Source: Lysobacter helvus
GTDB taxonomy: Bacteria > Pseudomonadota > Gammaproteobacteria > Xanthomonadales > Xanthomonadaceae
Length of the DNA stretch: 64,000 nucleotides
Reading direction: 5' to 3'
Assembly: GCF_018406645.1 (NCBI RefSeq)
Contig: NZ_AP024546.1
Coordinates: 1,116,001 to 1,180,000 of the forward strand
Positions 1-7,693 of the stretch are shown here, in pieces. Positions within the stretch are counted from its first letter, which is position 1. Each line of letters starts with the position of its first letter. A program made the translations under genes and the position numbers. Below the pieces are notes generated by a model, which saw only the letters and a program-made list of their open reading frames with translations, made no database searches and was not told the DNA's origin.

Positions 1-1143
1 TTCTACGACGACGAGCGCGGCGACAACCACCAGTTCGTGCCGCTCAACCAGCGCAACGGCCAGCCGCTGCCGCCGCCGTTCGCCGCGGCCGTGGGTTCGC
101 TGGGCGACCTGTACCTGCCGAGCACGTACGAAGAGAAGGCGGTGTTCGCCAACGGCGCGTACAAGTTCACCGACCAGTTCAAGCTGGGCGCGGGCGTGCG
201 CTGGGCGTCGAACGACCAGGAGTTCACGCAGGACGTCGTGGCCGGCCTGCTCGCGCCGATCGGCACCGAGTTCAACACCTCCAGCGAAGACGTGTTCACC
301 TGGAGCCTCACGCCGCAGTTCCAGGTCAACAAGGACGTGATGGTGTACGGCAAGGTTTCGACGGGCTACCAGCCCGGCGGCCCGAACATCGTCGCCAACG
401 GCCTGCCGCGCCAGGTCGATTCCTCCACGCTTACCAGCTACGAGCTCGGCATGAAGTCCGCGTTCGACGACAACCGCGTGCTGCTGGATGTCGTGGCCTA
501 CCAGATCCATTGGCAGGACATCCAGGTCGCCTCGCTCGTCAACGGCGTCAGCGGCCTGGTCAACGGCGGCGAAGCGACGAGCCAGGGCCTGGAAGTGGCG
601 GCGATGTTCCGCCCGATCGACGGCCTCACGCTCGGCGTCAACGCGGCGTACAACGATTCGAAGATCGACGAAGACTTCCCGCTCATCACCGTGCCCGCCG
701 GCGGCGGCGCCAACGTGCTGATCAACACGGGCCTGAAGGGCGATCGCATGCCCTACGTGCCGGACCTCACGTGGTCGGCGACGGCGGATTACTACCTTCC
801 GCTCTCCGGCGACTGGGGCATGAACGTCGGCGGCGGTTTCCGCTACGTCGACGATCGCGTCACGGCCACCACGCAGCGCCAGGTCGTCGCGGTGGGCAGC
901 ACGGTGCTCGACACCGAAATCACGCCCGGCCTCGACATCGACAGCTACTCGGCGCTGGACCTCTACCTGTCCTTCTCCAACCAGCACTGGTCGATCCGCG
1001 GCTACATGAAGAACGCAACGGACGAACGCGCGTATTCGACGATGAGCGACATCACCAACCAGGTCACCGGCGTCACGCACCACACCGCGGCCACGCCGAT
1101 CATGCCGCGCACCTACGGGCTCGAGGTCGACTACCGCTTCTGA
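1..1143 (+). CDS. TonB-dependent receptor, C-terminal part (truncated by window edge)
   Basis: The first 380 codons visible are the beta-barrel half of an outer membrane TonB-dependent receptor. The plug domain and signal peptide lie left of the window. The sequence shows alternating aromatic/polar barrel strands, the receptor-type stretch STGYQPGGPNIV, and a final strand ending TYGLEVDYRF with the terminal Phe expected for barrel assembly by BamA. The substrate cannot be read from this part. It lies 20 bp upstream of dgcN, so the ligand may be a D-amino acid peptide or muropeptide, which is inference only. The frame is open from base 1. Confidence 0.93.
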   Translation, partial: FYDDERGDNHQFVPLNQRNGQPLPPPFAAAVGSLGDLYLPSTYEEKAVFANGAYKFTDQFKLGAGVRWASNDQEFTQDVVAGLLAPIGTEFNTSSEDVFTWSLTPQFQVNKDVMVYGKVSTGYQPGGPNIVANGLPRQVDSSTLTSYELGMKSAFDDNRVLLDVVAYQIHWQDIQVASLVNGVSGLVNGGEATSQGLEVAAMFRPIDGLTLGVNAAYNDSKIDEDFPLITVPAGGGANVLINTGLKGDRMPYVPDLTWSATADYYLPLSGDWGMNVGGGFRYVDDRVTATTQRQVVAVGSTVLDTEITPGLDIDSYSALDLYLSFSNQHWSIRGYMKNATDERAYSTMSDITNQVTGVTHHTAATPIMPRTYGLEVDYRF

Positions 1144-1163
1144 GCCTCGAAGAAGATCGCCGC

Positions 1164-2177
1164 ATGAACGTCCTGTTGCCCCAGCCTTACCTGTTGTTCC
1201 TCGGCGAAACCACGGAACCCGGCTATGCGAAGACCGCTTTCGGTCTTCGCGACTGGTCCCCGCAACGTTGCCTCGGCGAGTTCTCGCTGCCGGGCGCCAC
1301 GGTCAGCACGGGCCTGCCGTTCCTGACCCCCGTGCAGGCGCGCAACGCCGGCGCACGGGCCATGGTGATCGGCGTGGCGAATGCGGGCGGGTTCATCCCG
1401 CAAACCTGGATCGGCGCCCTGCTCGAAGCGATGCAGGCCGGGCTCGATCTCGTCGGCGGCATGCACGCCCGCCTGCGCGACATCCCGGTGCTGCGCGATG
1501 CCGCGATGCAATACGGGCGGCGCCTGATCGATGTGCGCGAACCACCCGCGAAGATCCCGGTGGCCTCGGGCCGGCGACGCACGGGTCGGCGCTTGCTGAC
1601 GGTCGGCACCGACTGCGCGCTCGGCAAGAAGTACACGGCGCTCGCACTCGCGCGCGCCTTCCAGGCGCATGGCGAAGCCGCGACGTTCCGTGCCACGGGA
1701 CAGACCGGCATCCTCATCGCCGGCGGTGGCATTCCGATGGATGCGGTGGTGGCCGATTTCGCCGCGGGGGCGGCGGAACTGCTGACGCCGGATGCAGACC
1801 CGACGCACTGGGACGTGATCGAAGGCCAGGGCTCGTTGCTGCATCCGGCGTACGCAGGCGTGTCGCTCGCGTTGCTGCATGGCAGCCAGCCCGACGTGTT
1901 CGTCGTGTGCCACGAACCGGGACGCGATCGCGTGCTAGGGCATCCGGACTTCGCGGTGCCCGACGTGCTCGACGTCATCGATCTCACGATCCGCTTGGGA
2001 TCGCGCACGTCGCCGCACATCCGCTGTGCCGGCGTCAGCCTCAACACCGCGAAGATGGACACCGGTGCGGCGTTGCGCCTGTTCGATCGCGAAAGCGAAC
2101 GCCTCGGCATGCCGGTCGGCGATCCGATGCGCGGCGGCAAGGCGTTCGAACGCCTCGTCAAAGCCTGCCTCGCATGA
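1164..2177 (+). CDS. dgcN: DgcN family D-glutamate N-acetyltransferase (DUF1611)
   Basis: This 337-residue protein belongs to the DUF1611 family, whose studied members (DgcN) N-acetylate D-glutamate as the first step of D-glutamate catabolism. The N-terminal domain begins MNVLLPQPYLLFLGET. The C-terminal domain has a P-loop-like GTDCALGKKYTA near residue 153, then TGQTGILIAGGG and EGQGSLLHPAY, which are typical of the family. The start ATG lies 20 bp after the receptor stop with GAAGA-type purines upstream. The stop overlaps the next ATG (ATGA), so the two are translationally coupled. The usual partner, the N-acetyl-D-Glu racemase DgcA, is not in the window and may lie to the left. Confidence 0.85.
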   Translation: MNVLLPQPYLLFLGETTEPGYAKTAFGLRDWSPQRCLGEFSLPGATVSTGLPFLTPVQARNAGARAMVIGVANAGGFIPQTWIGALLEAMQAGLDLVGGMHARLRDIPVLRDAAMQYGRRLIDVREPPAKIPVASGRRRTGRRLLTVGTDCALGKKYTALALARAFQAHGEAATFRATGQTGILIAGGGIPMDAVVADFAAGAAELLTPDADPTHWDVIEGQGSLLHPAYAGVSLALLHGSQPDVFVVCHEPGRDRVLGHPDFAVPDVLDVIDLTIRLGSRTSPHIRCAGVSLNTAKMDTGAALRLFDRESERLGMPVGDPMRGGKAFERLVKACLA

Positions 2178-3286
2178 GCTCCCGCTTCCAGCGCTGGATC
2201 CTGCCGGGGCTGGCGTTCAAGGCCGCGGTGATCGGTGGCGGTTATGCGACGGGCCGCGAACTCGCGGAGTACTTCATCCCGAGCGGGCCGCAGGGCGGCA
2301 TGGCGGGCATCGTCGTCGCGATGCTGGCGTGGAGTACGTTGTGCGCGCTCACCTTCGCGTTCGCGCATGCGACGCGCAGTCATGACTACCGCAGCTTCTT
2401 CGCGTCGCTGCTCGGGCCGTTCGCGTTCGTGTTCGAACTGGCCTATCTCATCTTCATCGTGCTGATCCTCGCCGTCTTCGGCGCGGCGGCCGGCGCGATC
2501 GGGCAAGCGATGTTCGGGTGGCACACGCTGGTGGGCACCTTGCTGCTGGTGGCGGGCATCGGCGCGTTCACCGCGTACGGCAACGAGTCGGTCGAGCGCC
2601 TGTTCAAGTGGGTGTCGTTCTTCCTGTACGGCGTGTACGTGTTGTTCTTCCTGTTCACGATCCTCAAGTTCGGACACCAGGCGTCGCAGCAATTCGCCAC
2701 GCCGGTGCCCACGGACGGGTGGCTGTCGGGCGGCCTGACGTACGCGGGCTACAACATCGTCGGCGCGGTGATGATCCTGCCGCTGGCGCGCCATTTCCTG
2801 ACGCGGCGCGATGCCGTGGTCGCGGGCGTGCTCGCCGGCCCGCTCGCGATGCTGCCGGGCCTGCTGTTCTTCACCTGCATGATCGCGTGGTACCCGGCGA
2901 TCGGCGCAGAAGCGCTGCCGTCGGATTTCATGCTGCGGCAGCTTGGCATGCCGCTGTTCCACCTGTGCTTCCAGGCCATGATCTTCAGCGCGCTGCTGGA
3001 AAGCGGCACCGCCTGCGTGCATGCGATGAACGAGCGCATCGCGGTGGCGTGGCAGGCGCGGCGCGCAAGCGATTTGCCGAAGCGCGCGCGGCTCGCCATC
3101 TCGGGCGCGCTGCTCGTGGGCTCCATCTTCATCGCGGCACGCTTCGGCCTGGTCGACCTCATCGCGCGCGGGTATCGCGCGCTCGCGTGGCTGTTCCTCG
3201 TCGTTTACGTGGTGCCGTTGCTGACCGTCGGCCTCTGGCGCCTGCGCCAGCGCGCGCCGCGCGTCGTACCCGCGCCGCAATCCTGA
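2174..3286 (+). CDS. YkvI-like integral membrane transporter
   Basis: A 370-residue polytopic membrane protein of the YkvI type, with about ten hydrophobic segments. It opens with FKAAVIGGGYATGRELAEYF, which fits the first helix of APC-fold transporters where a glycine-rich break binds substrate. The C-terminus is a basic tail (LRQRAPRVVPAPQS). It overlaps dgcN by 4 bp. A role as inner-membrane importer of the amino acid or dipeptide handled by DgcN follows from context, not from any characterised homologue I can name. Confidence 0.75.
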   Translation: MSSRFQRWILPGLAFKAAVIGGGYATGRELAEYFIPSGPQGGMAGIVVAMLAWSTLCALTFAFAHATRSHDYRSFFASLLGPFAFVFELAYLIFIVLILAVFGAAAGAIGQAMFGWHTLVGTLLLVAGIGAFTAYGNESVERLFKWVSFFLYGVYVLFFLFTILKFGHQASQQFATPVPTDGWLSGGLTYAGYNIVGAVMILPLARHFLTRRDAVVAGVLAGPLAMLPGLLFFTCMIAWYPAIGAEALPSDFMLRQLGMPLFHLCFQAMIFSALLESGTACVHAMNERIAVAWQARRASDLPKRARLAISGALLVGSIFIAARFGLVDLIARGYRALAWLFLVVYVVPLLTVGLWRLRQRAPRVVPAPQS

Positions 3287-3317
3287 TCCCAACACTCCAA
3301 TGAAAGGAAACGCCGTG

Positions 3318-4919
3318 ATGCTTCGACGTCTCGTCCCGACCGCGCTCGCGATGGCCGCCATGCTGGTGGTCGCCAACGCGAGTTTTGCCGCGCAGCCGGC
3401 CGACCTCGATGCACAAGTGCAGACCGCGATGCAGTCGCACGGCGTGCCCGGCATGGCGATCGCGATCGTCGAGGACGGCAAGGTCGTCCTCGCCAAGGGC
3501 TACGGCGTGCGCAAGCTCGGCTCGCCCGAGCGCGTGGACGCCGACACGATCTTCCCCACCGGCTCGACCGGCAAGGCGATCACCACCGCGGCGATCGCGG
3601 TGCTGGTCGACGACGGCAAGCTGAAGTGGGACGACAAGATCATCGACCACATGCCGTGGTTCCGCATGTACGACCCGTGGGTCACCAACGAAATGACGGT
3701 GCGCGACCTGCTCACGCATCGCAGCGGCCTGGGCCTGGGCGCGGGTGACCTGATGTTCGTGCCGAGCTCCTCGCGCAGCCGCGCCGACACGGTGCGTGCG
3801 TTGCGCTACATCAAGCCCGCGACGAGTTTCCGCAGCGGCTATGCGTACGACAACCTGCTGTACGCCGTTGCCGGCCAGCTGATCGAGGAAGTGAGCGGGC
3901 AGACGTGGGAAGTGTTCGTGCGCGAGCGCGTGCTGAAGCCCGCGGGCATGACGAGTTCGGTGACCGAGCAGTCCGCGCGCTTCGCCAATCCCAACCGCGC
4001 GTGGCCGCATGCGCGCCTGGGCGGCCGCGTGCGCGGCCTCGGCGAGCAGCGCGTGCTCGACGAACGCAAGACGCTCGGCGACAACGCCGCGCCGGCCGGT
4101 GGCCTGTCGTCGAGCGCCAACGACATGGCGCACTGGATGCTGGTGCAGCTCGGCCACGGCACGTGGACCGACGCCAACGGCAAGCAGGTGAAGGTCTTCA
4201 GCGAAGCGCAGTCGCAGCAGATGTGGACGCCCGCGGTCCTCACGCCCACGCCGGCGTACCCCGGCAAGCTCGCGCCGTTCTCGCCGAAGTTCTCGTCCTA
4301 CGCGCTGGGCTGGAGCGTGCGCGACTATCGCGGCGCGAAGCTCATCGACCACGGCGGCGCGGTGTTCGGCGTGCAGACCTACGTCGTGCTGATCCCGGAG
4401 CGCAACATCGGCATCACCGTGCAGATCAACGCCGAAGACTTCCAGGTGATGCGCGCGATCGCGATGGAGCTGGTCGATCATTACCTCGACGCACCGGATA
4501 CCGACTGGATGGCGGCGTTCGACGAATTCGCCAACACGCGCATGCAGGGTGGCGTCGCCGCGCTCGATGCCAGCGCGAAGGAACAAGGCGCCGCGCCGGG
4601 CAAGGCCTCGTTGCCGATCGCCGACTACGCGGGCCGCTACAAGGACGCCTGGTACGGCCCGATCGACATCCGCAACGAGAAGGGCGGCCTGCGCATCGAC
4701 TTCACGCGCACGCCGGGCATGGTCGGGCGCCTCGAACACGCGCACCACGACACCTTCCGCGCGATCTGGGACGACCCGAACATCGAACCGGCCTATGTCA
4801 CCTTCGGCCTCGGTGCCGACGGCAAGATCGACCGCGTGACGATGAAGGCCATCTCGCCGATCGCGGACTTCAGCTTCGACTACCAGGACCTGCAGTTCGC
4901 GCCCGTGCGCGCGGACTGA
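3318..4919 (+). CDS. Secreted serine hydrolase, beta-lactamase/PBP4*-like (family S12)
   Basis: A 533-residue exported enzyme with a signal peptide of about 24 residues (cleavage near ANASFAA). The catalytic SxxK is S83-T-G-K86, the second motif is probably the Tyr of SGYAYDN, and an HGG triad stands in for KTG (LIDHGGAVFG). A C-terminal beta domain (YAGRYKDAWYGP) matches the lipocalin-like domain of esterase and D-aminopeptidase members. The start at 3318 was chosen because AAAGGAAA lies 8 bp before it; an ATG at 3300 has no ribosome site. Candidate substrates are D-amino-acid peptides, given the neighbours; esterase activity is the alternative. Confidence 0.85.
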   Translation: MLRRLVPTALAMAAMLVVANASFAAQPADLDAQVQTAMQSHGVPGMAIAIVEDGKVVLAKGYGVRKLGSPERVDADTIFPTGSTGKAITTAAIAVLVDDGKLKWDDKIIDHMPWFRMYDPWVTNEMTVRDLLTHRSGLGLGAGDLMFVPSSSRSRADTVRALRYIKPATSFRSGYAYDNLLYAVAGQLIEEVSGQTWEVFVRERVLKPAGMTSSVTEQSARFANPNRAWPHARLGGRVRGLGEQRVLDERKTLGDNAAPAGGLSSSANDMAHWMLVQLGHGTWTDANGKQVKVFSEAQSQQMWTPAVLTPTPAYPGKLAPFSPKFSSYALGWSVRDYRGAKLIDHGGAVFGVQTYVVLIPERNIGITVQINAEDFQVMRAIAMELVDHYLDAPDTDWMAAFDEFANTRMQGGVAALDASAKEQGAAPGKASLPIADYAGRYKDAWYGPIDIRNEKGGLRIDFTRTPGMVGRLEHAHHDTFRAIWDDPNIEPAYVTFGLGADGKIDRVTMKAISPIADFSFDYQDLQFAPVRAD

Positions 4920-4986
4920 GCCCATCGCACCGCCGGCGGCGTAGGATTCGCCAATCCGCGCCCGCCGGCGCCACGAGGGGAACCGC

Positions 4987-6309
4987 ATGCGTCGTCTTGC
5001 CGGAGGCCTGGTGTGTTTCGCGGCTTGCCTGGGGGGCGCGCTCGCCACCCACGCGCAATCCGATCCTCCTGCACCGCCGGCCGCGCCGCCCATCGTGTTG
5101 CAGGCCGCGCACCTCTTCGACGGACGCAGCGGCAAGCTTGTCTCGCCCGGCCGCATCGTGGTGCGCGGCACGAAGATCGAATCCATCGGCAGCGATGCGC
5201 CCGCACCCGCCGGCGCACGCGTGATCGACCTCGGCGACGCCACGCTCATGCCCGGCATCATCGATGCGCACACGCACATCGCCGGCGACTACGACGCCAG
5301 CTGGACCAACGGTTTCTACAATTCGATGATGCGGCTGCCGGTGGAACAGTCGTACTACGCCGCGCGCAATGCACGCGCGACCTTGCAGGCCGGCGTGACC
5401 ACCGTGCGCGAAGTCGGCGCCGCGGACCTGATCGACGTCGCGTTGCGCAACGCCATCAACGCCGGCCTCGAAGACGGGCCGCGCATGCTCGTCGCCGTGC
5501 ACGCGATCGGCTCGACCGGCGGCCATTGCGATGCACCTGCCTTCCCGCCCGGCACCGTGCGCACGTTCGGCGAAGCGGACGGCGTGTGCAACGGCGCCGA
5601 TTCCTGTCGCCGCGCGGTGCGCGAGCAACTCAAGTACGGCGCGGACGTCATCAAGATCTGCGCCTCCGGCGGCGTGCTGTCCGAATCCGATCCGGTCGAC
5701 GTGCCGCAGCTCACGCCCGCGGAACTGTCGGCCATCGTCGACGAAGCGCACGCCTGGCGCCGCAAGGTGGCTGCGCATGCGCACGGCGATCTCGCGGCGC
5801 GGCTGGCGGTGGAAGCCGGCGTCGATTCCATCGAACACGGCAGCTTCCTCACACCGGAGACACTGCAGCTGATGCAGCGCAAGGGCACGTACCTGGTGCC
5901 GACGCGCATGGCGGTGAACTTCGTGCTGAAGCAGGCGGGCACGTATCCGCCGAAGGTCGGCGACAAGGCGCGCGCCGCGGCCGGTTCGCACGGCCGGATG
6001 ATGCACGACGCGATGCGCATCGGCGTGCGGATGGCCTACGGCACCGATGCCGGCGTGTATCCGCATGGCGAGAACGCGCGCGAGTTCGGCGACTACGTCG
6101 ACCTGGGCATGGACCCGGCGAAGGCGCTGATGACCAGCAGCGTGGGCGCGGCGACGCTGCTGGGCATCGACGCGGAGACCGGCACGCTGGAAGCCGGCAA
6201 GTTCGCCGACATCGTGGCGGTGCCGGGCAACGTGCTCGACAACGTGCGGGCGACCGAGCATCCGCGGTTCGTCATGAAGCAGGGCAAGATCGTGCGCGAC
6301 GCGCCCTAG
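4987..6309 (+). CDS. Secreted metal-dependent amidohydrolase (Xaa-Pro dipeptidase type)
   Basis: A 440-residue amidohydrolase-superfamily TIM barrel behind a Sec signal peptide (MRRLAGGLVCFAACLG, cleavage near THAQ). The metal-binding HxH is H95/H97 in DAHTHIAGDY. Further ligands are likely KICASGGVL (Lys bridge), HAHGD, SIEHG and YGTDAG. Members of this subgroup are prolidases or related dipeptidases acting on N-blocked or Xaa-Pro peptides. GAGGGG precedes the start at a good distance. A TAGGAT hexamer at 4942-4947 could give it its own promoter, although it follows the serine hydrolase by only 67 bp. Confidence 0.87.
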   Translation: MRRLAGGLVCFAACLGGALATHAQSDPPAPPAAPPIVLQAAHLFDGRSGKLVSPGRIVVRGTKIESIGSDAPAPAGARVIDLGDATLMPGIIDAHTHIAGDYDASWTNGFYNSMMRLPVEQSYYAARNARATLQAGVTTVREVGAADLIDVALRNAINAGLEDGPRMLVAVHAIGSTGGHCDAPAFPPGTVRTFGEADGVCNGADSCRRAVREQLKYGADVIKICASGGVLSESDPVDVPQLTPAELSAIVDEAHAWRRKVAAHAHGDLAARLAVEAGVDSIEHGSFLTPETLQLMQRKGTYLVPTRMAVNFVLKQAGTYPPKVGDKARAAAGSHGRMMHDAMRIGVRMAYGTDAGVYPHGENAREFGDYVDLGMDPAKALMTSSVGAATLLGIDAETGTLEAGKFADIVAVPGNVLDNVRATEHPRFVMKQGKIVRDAP

Positions 6310-6318
6310 GAGCCTGAC

Positions 6319-6714
6319 ATGCAATTCAAGTGGATTGTTGCGTTGGTCACCGCACTCGTCGCCCTTCCCGCGCACGCGCAGGATGCCGTCGTCACCGACG
6401 GCGACAAGTACAAGGTGCTCCTCGAGAATGCGTGCGTGCGCGTGCTGGATTACCAGGACACGCCCGGGCAGATGACGCACCCGCACCACCATCCCTCGTT
6501 CGTGCTCTATGCGCTTGCGCCCTTCGAACGCGACATCCACTTGCCGGACGGCAAGGTGATCCATCGCAGCTTCAAGCAGGGCGACGTGCTCTGGTCGCCG
6601 GCGCAGACGCACACCGGCGAAAACACCGGCAAGACGCCGTCGCATGCATTGCTCGTGGAGAACAAGCCCTCGGCGGCGTCGGACCCGGCTTGCAAGGACG
6701 CGGGCGCGCCCTGA
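6319..6714 (+). CDS. Secreted small cupin-fold protein
   Basis: A 131-residue protein with a signal peptide (cleavage after ALPAHAQ) and a single cupin domain. The His cluster in THPHHHPSFVLY and the later QTHTGEN are candidate metal ligands. AGGAGC sits 7 bp before the ATG, and the gene starts 9 bp after the amidohydrolase stop, so it closes the operon. No substrate can be assigned. A hairpin covers its stop codon (6710-6729). Confidence 0.72.
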   Translation: MQFKWIVALVTALVALPAHAQDAVVTDGDKYKVLLENACVRVLDYQDTPGQMTHPHHHPSFVLYALAPFERDIHLPDGKVIHRSFKQGDVLWSPAQTHTGENTGKTPSHALLVENKPSAASDPACKDAGAP

Positions 6715-6729
6715 CCGCCTCCGGTCAGG
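6710..6729. terminator. Hairpin at a convergent gene end
   Basis: CCTGACCG (6710-6717), loop CCTC and CGGTCAGG (6722-6729) form a perfect 8-bp stem that includes the cupin stop codon. It lies in the gap before the oppositely oriented gene ending at 6748. No T tract follows on either strand, so it is at most a weak intrinsic terminator or a 3'-end stabiliser. Confidence 0.5.
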
Positions 6730-6747
6730 ACCCAGGCAGCCGGCGCC

Positions 6748-7116
6748 TCACTCCTCCGGCGACCCGCGCTTGAACCGCGCCTCCGCATCCAGCAAATGGC
6801 TCACCAGGATGTGCGACATGATGTTGATGCCGATGCCACCGAACATCACCGGGAACAGGTAGAGCGCCAGCGACACTTCGGACCGGAAGATCTTGTCGTC
6901 CTGCAGCGACGGACTGCTGCCGGCGGCGTTGGCCAGGCTCTGCAACAGGTACACGTCGAGCCCCGAGATCAGCACGAGCACGAAGCCGAACAGCAGCACC
7001 GTGGCGCGCGAGATCGCGCGCTTGCGCAGCAGCGCGACGTAGATCCAGGTCGGCACCACGGCCGAGAAGACGATGAGCAGCCAGAACCGCAGTTCGGTGA
7101 AGATGGTGGCGTGCAT
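6748..7116 (-). CDS. Small inner membrane protein of unknown function
   Basis: A 122-residue protein with three hydrophobic segments (around RFWLLIVFSAVVPTWIYVAL, LLFGFVLVLISGLDVYLL and LALYLFPVMFGGIGINIM). I do not recognise the family. GAGGT lies 5-6 bp before the ATG. It is the last gene of a minus-strand set with the 175-aa membrane protein (28-bp gap) and the TolB/TPR protein, which suggests cotranscription. Confidence 0.68.
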   Translation of the reverse strand: MHATIFTELRFWLLIVFSAVVPTWIYVALLRKRAISRATVLLFGFVLVLISGLDVYLLQSLANAAGSSPSLQDDKIFRSEVSLALYLFPVMFGGIGINIMSHILVSHLLDAEARFKRGSPEE

Positions 7117-7144
7117 GCAAACCTCGTCGTTGGGTGCGCGGGCG

Positions 7145-7672
7145 TCAGTGCGGACCTTGTTGCTCGATCCGCTCCAGCGCCGGCAGCGCGCGTTGTTCGA
7201 TCGGGGACAACGATAGCGACAGGCGCCAGAAGAACACAGCCAGCAGCGCCAGCATCAGGCCCGCCGCGGTGATGCCGCGCCGCGTCCATTCCACGGGCGG
7301 CGGCACCCAGGCCGCGAGCAGCAACAACCCGCCCACGATCGTGATCGCATCAAAACTGGCGCGCTGCCAGTAGCTCCCGCCCAGGTGCAGCCACATGCCG
7401 AATTCATCGAACGTCAGCGCCAACCCGATCCCGTAACCCGCCGCTACCACGTCGCGCCATCGCCCGCGCGGTTGCGCGAACAACAACGCAGCGCCGACAA
7501 CCGCGAGCACCACGATCCCGAAGTTGAGGTGGTGCACGTGCGTGCCGCCGACGTGCACGTACAGGTCCGGCAGCTTGCGCGCCATGATCAGCAGCACGAG
7601 CAGCCGCGTGCAGGCGAAGGTCACCACGAAGGCGACGAGGACGATCCGCTGGAGTCGCCGGGAAGGACGCAT
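7145..7672 (-). CDS. Inner membrane protein of unknown function
   Basis: A 175-residue protein with about five predicted membrane helices. A His-containing loop (VHVGGTHVHHLNFGIVVL) follows the first helix and GLALTFDEFGMWLHLGG lies mid-protein. The combination of HVHH, DEFGMWLH and membrane helices could bind metal or haem, which is a guess. Family unknown to me. TATCCT plus 7 nt immediately before the ATG suggests a leaderless promoter, even though the upstream gene ends only 21 bp away. Confidence 0.7.
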   Translation of the reverse strand: MRPSRRLQRIVLVAFVVTFACTRLLVLLIMARKLPDLYVHVGGTHVHHLNFGIVVLAVVGAALLFAQPRGRWRDVVAAGYGIGLALTFDEFGMWLHLGGSYWQRASFDAITIVGGLLLLAAWVPPPVEWTRRGITAAGLMLALLAVFFWRLSLSLSPIEQRALPALERIEQQGPH

Positions 7673-7685
7673 GAGGCCGAGGATA
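7673..7685 (-). promoter_or_regulatory. Candidate leaderless -10 element (7145-7672 gene)
   Basis: On the minus strand TATCCT (7685-7680) is followed by 7 nt and then the ATG at 7672. Transcription would start at or within 1-2 nt of the start codon. No ribosome binding site is visible, which fits a leaderless mRNA. Confidence 0.45.
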
Positions 7686-7693
7686 GGCCCGGC

